From Acidobacteriota bacterium (GTDB lineage Bacteria; Acidobacteriota; Thermoanaerobaculia; Multivoradales; JAHEKO01), in contig JAHEKO010000003.1 of the NCBI GenBank assembly GCA_024638355.1, positions 22,708 to 29,219 of the forward strand: DNA of 6,512 nucleotides. Direction: 5' to 3'. Made by a program: the position numbers and the translations under genes. Shown here one piece after another: positions 1 through 6,512 of the stretch. The notes beneath the pieces were generated by a model. It saw only the letters and a list, made by a program, of their open reading frames with translations. It ran no database searches and was not told the origin of the DNA. The number at the start of each line of letters is the position of its first letter. Positions within the stretch are counted from its first letter, which is position 1.

Positions 1-10
1 GTATGGGGAG

Positions 11-16
11 AGGGAG
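11..16 (+). promoter_or_regulatory. Ribosome binding site of the acyl-CoA dehydrogenase gene
   Basis: AGGGAG lies 5 bases before the ATG at 22, inside a purine-rich leader. It supports that ATG as the start, since no in-frame stop separates the gene from the left edge of the window and a longer frame cannot be excluded by stops alone. A second GGAG at 7-10 could also contribute. Confidence 0.6.
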
Positions 17-21
17 ACGAG

Positions 22-1668
22 ATGACCATTGCGACGGTAGCCGGACTCGACCGCGAGACGCTCGAGCTGACCCTCGAGGCGATCGGCGAGTTCGCGACTC
101 AACACCTTCCCGAAGAGAAGCTGCTGGAGCTCGATCACGACGACGAGTTCCCGGTGGACGTGGTTCGAGCGATGTGCGGCGACGAGCTCGGTGTGCAGCT
201 CCTTTTCATCCCCGAGGAGTGGGGAGGAATGGGCGGTGGAGCCTTCGACGTGTACCGGGTGTGCGAGAAGCTGGCGACCATCGACCTGGGCGTGGCGACG
301 GGCGTGCTGGCGACCTTTCTAGGTAGCGATCCGATCGTCTTCGGCGGCACCGAGGAGCAGCAGAAGCACTGGATGGGCCGGATCGCCGCAGAGGGCCTGC
401 TGATGGCCTACTGCGCCACCGAGCCCGAGGCCGGCAGCGACCTGGCCGCCCTACGCACGAAGGCGGAGCCGGTGCTCGACGGCGGCGAGCCGGTCGGCTA
501 CCACATCAGCGGCGCCAAGCAGTGGATCAGCAACGGCGGCTTCGCCGATCTCTACAGCGTGCTCGCCATGGCCCCGGGCGGCCCGAGCTGGTTCGTCGTC
601 GAGCGCGGAGCCGAAGGCCTGAGCTGGGGCAAACCGGAAGACAAGCACGGCATCCGGGCCAGCAACACCGCCTCGGTCAACTTCGACGACGTCCTCGTGA
701 CCAACGACCGGCTGGTGGGCGGCGTCGAAGGCCAGGGCCTGCTCCAGGCCCAGGCGGTCTTCGGCTACACCCGCCTGATGGTGGCGGCGTTCGGCCTCGG
801 CGGCGGCTGGGCCTGCCTCGACCGCGCCATTCCCTACTCGATCGAGCGCGTCCAGGCCGGATCGCCGCTGTCCGAGAAGCAGGGCTATACCCACAAGCTG
901 ATCGTCCCGCACGCCGCGCGTCTCGAGGCGGCGCGGGCCTTCATCGAGGAGACCGCGGAGCGAATCGACGCCGGCGAGGGCAGCCTGAACACCGAGGGGG
1001 CGATCGCCAAGTACTTCGCCAGCGAAGCGGGCAACGCCGCGGCCGAAGCGTCGATCCAGGCCCTGGGGGGCTACGGCTACACCCGCGAGTACATGGTCGA
1101 GAAGATCAAGCGCGACGTGCGCATCACCACGATCTACGAGGGGACCTCGGAGATCCTGGAGATGACCATCTCGCGCGATCGCTGGCAGCAGCACCTGAAG
1201 ACCCGCGGCGCGCACTACCACGAGCTCGCCGGCGAGCTCGAGCGGCTGCACGCCCGGCAGCAAGGCGTCGGCGCCGACACCGCAGCCCTCGGGCTGCACG
1301 CGCTGGCCGAGATCCTGGAGCGCGCCCGGATCGCGCGGCTGACGCGCAACCAACACATCCTCTTCCGGCTCGGCGAGCTGATCGCGTGGGCGGAGTGCGC
1401 CGGGAGCCTCGCGCGACGCGCGGCGCGGGCGGCGAACGGTGAGCTGCCCGAGAAGACCGACAGGCGCTTCGGTGCCGAGGCGCTGGCGGTGCTCAGCCGC
1501 GTCTTCGCGTGCGACGCGGCGCTGCGCGTCGCCGGCGAGGGCCTGCGCTGGGTCAGCGGCTCGGATCCGGCCGCGGCGGCGAGCATCGGACTGCCGGCGA
1601 TCTACGACGCGCAGCGCGATCTGCTGACCGACATGGATCGGCTCGCCGACCTGCTCTACGAGAGATAA
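22..1668 (+). CDS. Acyl-CoA dehydrogenase with VLCAD/ACAD9-like C-terminal extension
   Basis: This is a FAD flavoprotein of 548 residues that would oxidise an acyl-CoA to the trans-2-enoyl-CoA and pass electrons to electron-transfer flavoprotein, most likely in the cytoplasm. Seen in the sequence: an N-terminal helical domain; the first family signature [10 protein letters not shown] at residues 131-140; the beta-domain motif [10 protein letters not shown] at 164-173; a KHGIRAS...FDDV segment at 208-224; and the second signature from [13 protein letters not shown] at 346 to IYEGTSEI around 371-378. Glu373 in YEGT matches the catalytic base of medium- and very-long-chain enzymes. Ordinary acyl-CoA dehydrogenases are about 380-400 residues and end soon after this motif. 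Here about 165 more mostly helical residues (385-548) follow, as in the VLCAD/ACAD9 branch, where that part serves dimerisation and membrane association. This suggests, but does not prove, a long-chain substrate. The start has a good ribosome binding site. The gene ends with TAA 22 bases before the synthase gene, so the two are probably co-transcribed. The family call is firm; substrate and pathway are inferred. Confidence 0.95.
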   Translation: MTIATVAGLDRETLELTLEAIGEFATQHLPEEKLLELDHDDEFPVDVVRAMCGDELGVQLLFIPEEWGGMGGGAFDVYRVCEKLATIDLGVATGVLATFLGSDPIVFGGTEEQQKHWMGRIAAEGLLMAYCATEPEAGSDLAALRTKAEPVLDGGEPVGYHISGAKQWISNGGFADLYSVLAMAPGGPSWFVVERGAEGLSWGKPEDKHGIRASNTASVNFDDVLVTNDRLVGGVEGQGLLQAQAVFGYTRLMVAAFGLGGGWACLDRAIPYSIERVQAGSPLSEKQGYTHKLIVPHAARLEAARAFIEETAERIDAGEGSLNTEGAIAKYFASEAGNAAAEASIQALGGYGYTREYMVEKIKRDVRITTIYEGTSEILEMTISRDRWQQHLKTRGAHYHELAGELERLHARQQGVGADTAALGLHALAEILERARIARLTRNQHILFRLGELIAWAECAGSLARRAARAANGELPEKTDRRFGAEALAVLSRVFACDAALRVAGEGLRWVSGSDPAAAASIGLPAIYDAQRDLLTDMDRLADLLYER

Positions 1669-1677
1669 GAGAGCCCC

Positions 1678-1682
1678 AGGAG
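1678..1682 (+). promoter_or_regulatory. Ribosome binding site of the synthase gene
   Basis: AGGAG sits 8 bases before the ATG at 1691, in the 22-base gap after the dehydrogenase stop codon. It fixes the synthase start: the first ketosynthase strand (IAVVGVGA) begins only about 8 residues later, as is usual. No terminator-like hairpin is seen in the gap, consistent with read-through from the dehydrogenase gene. Confidence 0.75.
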
Positions 1683-1690
1683 TTCAAACA

Positions 1691-4600
1691 ATGCCGACGC
1701 TAGCACCCCGAGCCATCGCCGTGGTCGGAGTCGGAGCCGTCTTGCCGGATGCTCCGAACACCGCGGCCTTCTGGAAGAACTGCAAGCAGGGCCGCTACAG
1801 CATCCGCGAGACGCCCCGCGAGCGCTGGGATCCCGAGCTCTACTACGACCCCGATCCCAAGGCGCCCGACAAGACGTACTCGAAGATCGGCGGCTGGGTC
1901 ACCGACTTCGAGTGGGAACCGCTCAAGTGGCGGCTGCCGATTCCGCCCAAGGTCGACGCGGCGATGGACCGCACCCAGAAGTGGGCGGTGGCCGCGGCGC
2001 GCCAGGCGCTGCTCGACTACGGCCATCCCGACCGGCCGCTCGACGGCCAGAGGACCGCGGTCATCCTGGGCAACGCCATGGCCGGCGACCAGCACTACAA
2101 GACCTCCCTGCGCATCAACTTTCCCGAGTACGCGCAGGAGCTGTCGAACACCGGGAGCTTCGCCTCGCTGCCGGAGGAGATTCGCCAGAAGCTGATCGAG
2201 GAGCTGCGTGCCGGCATCGGTCACCGGCTGCCCGAGATCACCGAGGACACCATGCCGGGCGAGCTCGCCAACATCATCGCCGGCCGTATCGCCAGCCTGT
2301 TCAATTTCAATGGACCCAACTTCGTCTGCGACGCGGCTTGCGCCTCGGCGATGGCGGCGATGGACGCGGCGATCGAGGGCCTCGAGGAGAACGATTTCGA
2401 CGCCGTGATCACCGGCGGCGTCGATGCCAACATGAGCGCCGCGACGTTCGTCAAGTTCTGCAAGATCGGCGCTCTCTCGGCGACCGGAACGCGCCCCTAC
2501 GCCGACGGAGCCGACGGCTTCGTGATGGGCGAAGGCGCCGCCGTATTCCTGCTCAAGCGTCTCGCCGACGCCGAGCGCGACGGCGACCGGATCTACGCGG
2601 TGATCCGCGGTGTCGGAGGCTCGAGCGACGGCCGCGGCAAGGGCATCACCGCGCCCAACCCCGTCGGCCAGCGGCTCGCGGTGGAGCGCGCCTGGCGCAG
2701 CGCCGGGGTGACGCCCAACCGCGCGACCCTGATCGAGGGGCACGGCACCTCGACCCGCGTCGGCGACGTCGTCGAGGTAGCCGCCCTCAGCGAGGTCTTC
2801 CAGAACTACGGCTTCGAGCGCGGCTCGCTGCCGCTCGGCTCGGTCAAGTCGAACATTGGCCACCTGAAGGGCGCCGCCGGCGCGGCCGGCGTGGCCAAGG
2901 CGATTCTGGCGCTCGAGGAGCGGCAGCTACCGCCCAGCCTCAACTTCGACGCGCCGAACCCGAACATCGACTTCGCGCGCTCGCCCTTCTACGTCAACCG
3001 GGAGCTTCGCCCATGGGATGCGCGGGGAGACGACCTGCGCCGCGCCGGAGTGAGCGCCTTCGGATTCGGCGGCACCAACTTCCACATCGTGCTCGAGGAG
3101 TACGTGCCGGGCCGTTCGTCCGGCCAGGAGAGCAAGGTGTTCAGCGTCGAGGAAACGCCCGGCGCGGAAGGCGCCCCGCCCCTGGCCGCACGTTCGCCCA
3201 TGCGCGGCGCCCTGCTGCTCGGCGCTCCGGACGAGGGCCAGCTCGAGAGCAAGCTCCTCGAGGTCCAGCGGCAAGCCGCCATCGGCAAGGCGCCGGAACC
3301 GGCGCCGCCTGCTGCCGGCGCCCTCGGCGCGGCCGAGCGGCTGGCGATCGACTACGAAGACGCCGCCGAGCTCGCGGCGAAGGCGAGCCGGGCGTTGACC
3401 GCGTTCGACACCGGCCAGCCCTCCGTCTGGACGGCGCTCGCGGCGCAGGGTGTGTACCGCGGCCGGGGAGCGGCCGCCAAGGTGGCCTTCCTCTACACCG
3501 GCCAGGGCTCTCAGTACGTCAACATGCTGCGCGGGCTGCGCGAGCGGGAGCCGATCGTCGCCGAGGTCTTCGCCGAGGCCGACTCGATCATGGAGCCGCT
3601 CCTCGGCCGCCCGCTGAGCCGGCTGATCTTCGTCGACCCCGCCGACGAGCGGAAGGTCGCCGAAGCGAAGGGGCTGCTGCGGCAGACCGCGATCACCCAG
3701 CCCGCGGTGCTGGCGGTCGACATCGCGTTGACCCGACTGCTCGCCGCCTACGGCATCGAGCCGGACATGGTCATGGGGCACAGCCTGGGCGAGTACGGCG
3801 CCCTGGTCGCCGCCGGCGTGCTCGATTTCGCCCACGCCCTCGAAGCGGTGAGCGCGCGCGGCAACGAGATGACGCGAGTCTCGGTGGAGGACTGCGGCAA
3901 GATGGCCGCGGCCTTCGCGCCGATCGACGAGATCGAGCGCGTTCTCGGGACGATCGACGGCTACGTCGTGATCGCCAACATCAACAGCACCCGCCAGGCG
4001 GTGATCGGCGGCGCCAGCCAAGCGGTCGATCGGGCGGTCGCGGCGTTGCAGCAGGCCGGCTACGAGGTTCGCCCCCTGCCGGTCAGCCACGCTTTCCACA
4101 CCGAGATCGTGTCGCCGGCGGCGGCGCCGCTCGAGCGCATGCTGCAACGGCTCGAGCCGCGGCCTCCACGGCTACCGATCGTGGCCAACGTCACCGGCGA
4201 CTTCTACCCGAGCACGCCCGATGCCGGCCCCGCAATCGTCGAGCTGTTGGGCCGACAGATCGCCTCCCCGGTCCAATTCGTCAAGGGGCTCGAGCGCCTC
4301 TACGAGGCCGGAGTTCGGACCTTCGTCGAAGTCGGCCCGAAGAAGGCGCTGCAGGTCTTCGCTCTCGACGTTCTCGGCGGCCGGGGAGACACCCTGTCGC
4401 TCTTCACCAACCATCCCAAGCTGGCAGACGAGAAGGCCTTCAATCAGGCACTCTGCGGCCTCTACGCGGCGGGGCACGGCAGTCCGGCAGAGACGGCCGT
4501 CACGGCTGCGGAAGTGCGCGCGGCGCCGGCCCGACCGAGCACCGCGCCGGCCACCGCCCCACCGGTCGCGGCCCCGTCGACGGCTACGCCGGTGTCCCCG

Positions 4601-6512
4601 GCGCCCGTCGCGACCCCCGCGTCAGCGAGCGGCGGCGACCCCTTCCAGGAGCTCGGCCAGCTGATCGCGCAGACCCTGGCCAAGGGCTTCGAGCTCTACG
4701 CCGGCGGCGGCGGTCCACGCGGCGCCGCGGCCGCTCCGCAGCGTCCGGTGGTCGTCACCGGCGCCGCGCTCGGCCTCCCCGGCACGGAGCGGGTCTTCGA
4801 CGACGGCAACGTCGGCCGCATCCTCGCCGGCGAACAGTTCATCGGCAAGATTCCGCCCGAGGTGCGCGAGGCGCTGGTGCGCAAGAACATCACCCGCCTG
4901 GTCAAGAGCGAGCGCGGCGAGCCGCGCTTCGAGACCATCGACCATCCCGACGAGGTGATCAAGCTGGCGGCGCGACGCCGCGAGCTCGACCTGCACGACG
5001 AGTTCGGCTACCCGGGAGACCGTCTCCAGGCGCTCGACATCACCACCCAGCTGGCGATCGGCGCCGGTCTCGACGCGCTACGCGATGCCGGCGTGCCCCT
5101 CGTGCTCAACTACCGCACCACCACCACGGGAAGCCAGCTTCCCGACCGCTGGCTGCTGCCGGAGGCGCTCTGGGACTCGACCGGAGTGATCTTCGCCAGC
5201 GCCTTCCCCGGCATCGACGCCTTCGCCGACGAGAACCGGCGCTACTACCGCGACCGCGCCCTTCGCGAGCGCCTGGCGGAGTTGCGCGAGCTGCGCTCAC
5301 GAGTCGCGAGCGGAGATGCGGCACTGGCCGCCGAGCTCGACCGCCGCGTGCAGGCGGCGGAGACCGAGCTCGCCGAGAGCGGCTACACCTTCGATCGCCG
5401 CTTCCTCTTCCGTCTGCTGTCGATGGGTCACTCGCAGTTCGCCGAGCTGATCGGCGCCCGCGGACCCAACACCCAGATCAACTCCGCCTGCGCCTCGACC
5501 ACCCAGGCGGTCGCCCTGGCCGAGGACTGGATTCGTCAGCGCCGCTGCGAGCGGGTGCTGATCATCTCCGCAGACGACGCCACCAGCGACAATCTGCTGG
5601 AGTGGATCGGCGCCGGCTTCCTGGCCAGCGGAGCCGCGGCCACCGACGAGAGCGTCGAGGACGCCGCGATCCCGTTCGACCGGCGCCGGCACGGCATGCT
5701 GATCGGCATGGGCGCCGCGGCGCTGGTCGTGGAGAGCGCCGAGGCCGCCGCCGATCGGGGCATCCGGCCGATCACCGAGGTCCTGGCCACCGAGACCGCG
5801 AACAGCGCCTTCCACGGCACGCGGCTCGATATCCGGCACATCCGCGGCGTGATGGAGAGCCTGGTCGCGCGCGCGGAGCGCGACTGGGGTATCGACCGCC
5901 GCCGGATCGCCTCCGAGATGATCTTCGTCTCCCACGAAACCTATACGCCGGCGCGCGGCGGCAGCGCGCAGGCGGAGGTCGACGCGTTGCGCAGCGTCTT
6001 CGGCGACGCCGCCGACAGCATCGTCGTCGCCAATACCAAGGGCGTCACCGGCCACCCGATGGCGGTCGGCATCGAGGACGTGGTGGCGATCAAGGCTCTC
6101 GAGACCGGGCTCGTTCCGCCGGTCGCCAACTTCCGCGAGGTCGATCCCGATCTCGGTCGGCTGAACCTCTCGCGCGGCGGCGCCTATCCGATCCGCTACG
6201 CTCTGCGGCTGGGCGCCGGCTTCGGCTCGCAGATCAGCCTGTCGCTGATGCGCTGGGTCCCCTCCGTCGACGGCCGGCGCGCGGCGCCCGACGCCCTCGG
6301 CTACGCCTACCGGATCGCCGATCCGGCCGCCTGGAGCTCGTGGCTGGCCCGGATCAGCGGGCGCCCCGACCCCGAGCTCGAGGTCGACCACCGTACGCTG
6401 CGCGTCCACGACTCCAACGCCTTCATGCGGCCGGGTACGGCGGCGGATGAGCGAGCGGCCGCGCCGGCGCCCACGCCGGCCGTCCAACCCGCGGCCGAGC
6501 CCCTCGCGCCCG
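1691..6512 (+). CDS. PUFA-synthase-like type I iterative polyketide/fatty acid synthase (KS-AT-KS...), 3' end outside window
   Basis: This is the N-terminal 1607 residues of a giant multifunctional synthase, open to the window edge. It would elongate an acyl chain by decarboxylative condensation of malonyl units held on carrier domains. Visible order: KS1 (about 7-470), a helical KS-AT linker (471-596), AT (597-930), an Ala/Pro/Thr linker (935-982), KS2 (1019-1522), a conserved segment (1538-1572), then another Ala/Pro-rich linker. KS1 carries Cys217 in DAACAS, His351 in GHGTST, His391 in SNIGHLKG and GFGGTN at 458-463. The AT carries GQGSQ at 604, Ser698 in GHSLGEY, Arg723 and HAFH at 800-803, a pattern associated with malonyl-CoA. 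KS2 has Cys1267, His1415, Lys1450 and His1455. KS1 features such as KTYSKIGGW, WRLPIPP and EDTMPGELAN are, from memory, typical of PfaA-like and related secondary-lipid synthases. No carrier, ketoreductase, dehydratase or enoylreductase domain lies in the visible part; these are expected downstream. The type of synthase is firm, the product unknown. The gene follows the acyl-CoA dehydrogenase by 22 bases, probably in the same operon. Confidence 0.93.
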   Translation, partial: MPTLAPRAIAVVGVGAVLPDAPNTAAFWKNCKQGRYSIRETPRERWDPELYYDPDPKAPDKTYSKIGGWVTDFEWEPLKWRLPIPPKVDAAMDRTQKWAVAAARQALLDYGHPDRPLDGQRTAVILGNAMAGDQHYKTSLRINFPEYAQELSNTGSFASLPEEIRQKLIEELRAGIGHRLPEITEDTMPGELANIIAGRIASLFNFNGPNFVCDAACASAMAAMDAAIEGLEENDFDAVITGGVDANMSAATFVKFCKIGALSATGTRPYADGADGFVMGEGAAVFLLKRLADAERDGDRIYAVIRGVGGSSDGRGKGITAPNPVGQRLAVERAWRSAGVTPNRATLIEGHGTSTRVGDVVEVAALSEVFQNYGFERGSLPLGSVKSNIGHLKGAAGAAGVAKAILALEERQLPPSLNFDAPNPNIDFARSPFYVNRELRPWDARGDDLRRAGVSAFGFGGTNFHIVLEEYVPGRSSGQESKVFSVEETPGAEGAPPLAARSPMRGALLLGAPDEGQLESKLLEVQRQAAIGKAPEPAPPAAGALGAAERLAIDYEDAAELAAKASRALTAFDTGQPSVWTALAAQGVYRGRGAAAKVAFLYTGQGSQYVNMLRGLREREPIVAEVFAEADSIMEPLLGRPLSRLIFVDPADERKVAEAKGLLRQTAITQPAVLAVDIALTRLLAAYGIEPDMVMGHSLGEYGALVAAGVLDFAHALEAVSARGNEMTRVSVEDCGKMAAAFAPIDEIERVLGTIDGYVVIANINSTRQAVIGGASQAVDRAVAALQQAGYEVRPLPVSHAFHTEIVSPAAAPLERMLQRLEPRPPRLPIVANVTGDFYPSTPDAGPAIVELLGRQIASPVQFVKGLERLYEAGVRTFVEVGPKKALQVFALDVLGGRGDTLSLFTNHPKLADEKAFNQALCGLYAAGHGSPAETAVTAAEVRAAPARPSTAPATAPPVAAPSTATPVSPAPVATPASASGGDPFQELGQLIAQTLAKGFELYAGGGGPRGAAAAPQRPVVVTGAALGLPGTERVFDDGNVGRILAGEQFIGKIPPEVREALVRKNITRLVKSERGEPRFETIDHPDEVIKLAARRRELDLHDEFGYPGDRLQALDITTQLAIGAGLDALRDAGVPLVLNYRTTTTGSQLPDRWLLPEALWDSTGVIFASAFPGIDAFADENRRYYRDRALRERLAELRELRSRVASGDAALAAELDRRVQAAETELAESGYTFDRRFLFRLLSMGHSQFAELIGARGPNTQINSACASTTQAVALAEDWIRQRRCERVLIISADDATSDNLLEWIGAGFLASGAAATDESVEDAAIPFDRRRHGMLIGMGAAALVVESAEAAADRGIRPITEVLATETANSAFHGTRLDIRHIRGVMESLVARAERDWGIDRRRIASEMIFVSHETYTPARGGSAQAEVDALRSVFGDAADSIVVANTKGVTGHPMAVGIEDVVAIKALETGLVPPVANFREVDPDLGRLNLSRGGAYPIRYALRLGAGFGSQISLSLMRWVPSVDGRRAAPDALGYAYRIADPAAWSSWLARISGRPDPELEVDHRTLRVHDSNAFMRPGTAADERAAAPAPTPAVQPAAEPLAP
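1709..3100 (+). other. Domain: ketosynthase 1 (PfaA-like beta-ketoacyl synthase)
   Basis: Residues about 7-470 of the synthase. The domain takes the growing acyl chain on Cys217 (DAACASAM) and condenses it with a malonyl unit, using His351 (IEGHGTST) and His391 (SNIGHLKG); the 40-residue spacing of the histidines is normal. Lys386 (VKSN) and GFGGTN at 458-463 are also present, so the site looks complete. A Glu-rich stretch (about 150-190) leading into EDTMPGELAN resembles PUFA-type ketosynthases more than modular polyketide ones. The usual ACSSS/ACASS after the active Cys reads ACASA here, a mild deviation. Confidence 0.9.
3479..4480 (+). other. Domain: malonyl-type acyltransferase
   Basis: Residues about 597-930 of the synthase. 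The domain loads the extender unit onto the carrier domains. It has the N-terminal GQGSQ (604-608), the nucleophile elbow GHSLGEY with Ser698, Arg723 in RGNEM at the place where FabD binds the malonyl carboxylate, and HAFH at 800-803 with His803 as the likely catalytic base. HAFH, rather than YASH, is the usual mark of malonyl over methylmalonyl specificity. The closing VEVGPKKAL at 880-887 is typical of the fold. Specificity is inferred from motifs only. Confidence 0.88.
4493..4636 (+). other. Ala/Pro/Thr-rich interdomain linker
   Basis: Residues about 935-982 of the synthase are almost entirely Ala, Pro, Thr, Ser and Val, with no predicted fold. It behaves as a flexible tether between the KS1-AT block and KS2. 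In many synthases such linkers flank carrier domains, but no carrier motif (a DSL- or DSI-type serine site) is seen between the AT and KS2, so the KS2 block follows directly. Confidence 0.8.
4745..6256 (+). other. Domain: diverged second ketosynthase (FabF-like, Cys-His-Lys-His retained)
   Basis: Residues about 1019-1522 of the synthase. The domain opens with VVVTGAALGLPG and carries Cys1267 in NSACASTT, His1415 in SHETYTP, and NTKGVTGHPM with Lys1450 and His1455, which lines up with NSTKSMTGH of FabF-type enzymes. It therefore looks catalytic, unlike a chain-length factor that has lost the Cys. It is strongly diverged from KS1: HGT is replaced by HET, GFGGTN by GFGSQI (1510-1515), and a charged helical segment (about 1180-1230) is inserted before the active Cys. 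At about 500 residues it is longer than a 410-420-residue KASII. Alternatively it is a chain-length-controlling partner of KS1 that happens to keep the residues. Confidence 0.85.
6302..6406 (+). other. Structured segment after KS2 of unknown role
   Basis: Residues 1538-1572 of the synthase form a short amphipathic and then strand-like unit: an Ala-Trp-x-x-Trp-Leu helix, an ISG turn, then a basic LEVDHRTLRV strand. It lies between KS2 and an Ala/Pro-rich run that reaches the window edge. I recall similar W..WL...SG...LEV..RTLRV segments after the second ketosynthase in large bacterial synthases, before the carrier domains, but cannot confirm this here. No catalytic motif is visible. It may pack on KS2 or dock the following carrier. 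Confidence 0.45.

Noticed and set aside
3..326. A 107-codon frame starting at the ATG at position 3.
   Set aside because: It overlaps the start of the acyl-CoA dehydrogenase in another frame, is Arg-rich, and has no ribosome binding site in view.
1669..1690. Intergenic gap checked for a terminator or separate promoter.
   Set aside because: It is only 22 bases, with a ribosome binding site and no inverted repeat, which fits a shared transcript.
4493..4636. GC-rich near-repeats (gcgccgg/accgcgcc types) considered as a DNA repeat array.
   Set aside because: There is no regular unit. They are explained by Ala/Pro/Thr codons in a flexible protein linker.
4745..6256. KS2 considered as a classic chain-length factor.
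   Set aside because: Chain-length factors usually have lost the active cysteine, often to Gln; here Cys1267, Lys1450 and His1455 are all present. A non-catalytic role is still possible.
1912..6450. A 1512-codon open frame on the + strand, one frame off from the synthase.
   Set aside because: Its translation is Arg/Gly/Pro-rich low complexity without domains, while the other frame over the same bases gives complete KS and AT motifs. It is a shadow caused by very high GC at third positions.
5297..6487. A 396-codon antisense open frame; similar long antisense frames lie at 2927-4147, 1700-2863 and 451-1356.
   Set aside because: Antisense frames of this size are expected opposite GC3-rich genes. 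They show Arg/Gly/Ala/Val/Asp-rich sequence with no recognisable motif.

Overview
The window is a GC-rich stretch of bacterial DNA, very G/C-biased at third codon positions. It holds two same-strand genes 22 bases apart, probably part of one operon that runs off the right edge and perhaps also the left. The base composition and the look of the proteins suit a high-GC Gram-negative lineage such as Acidobacteriota or Myxococcota/other former Deltaproteobacteria. That placement is inference: there is no rRNA or other phylogenetic marker here.

Bases 22-1668 encode a complete 548-residue acyl-CoA dehydrogenase. It has both family signatures, the Glu catalytic base in an MCAD/VLCAD-type position, and a C-terminal extension of about 165 residues like that of the very-long-chain (VLCAD/ACAD9) branch. 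Bases 1691-6512 encode the first 1607 residues of a giant multidomain synthase with no stop codon in the window. Its visible order is ketosynthase (KS1), acyltransferase (AT), Ala/Pro linker, second ketosynthase (KS2), a conserved post-KS2 segment, then the start of another Ala/Pro linker. KS1 and AT are of the type seen in iterative polyunsaturated-fatty-acid (PfaA-like) synthases. KS2 is a diverged, FabF-like ketosynthase that keeps Cys, Lys and His catalytic residues.

Read together, the synthase probably builds a long or unusual acyl chain from malonyl-CoA iteratively. The adjacent dehydrogenase may act on the acyl-CoA product or precursor, by introducing a trans-2 double bond or by feeding beta-oxidation. 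Carrier-protein, ketoreductase and dehydratase domains are not visible and would be expected downstream. The most interesting point is the KS-AT-KS layout with two apparently catalytic and very different ketosynthases, the second with unusual motifs (HETYTP, TGHPM, GFGSQ) and a charged helical insertion. I see no RNA genes, mobile elements, CRISPR arrays or long intergenic regions.
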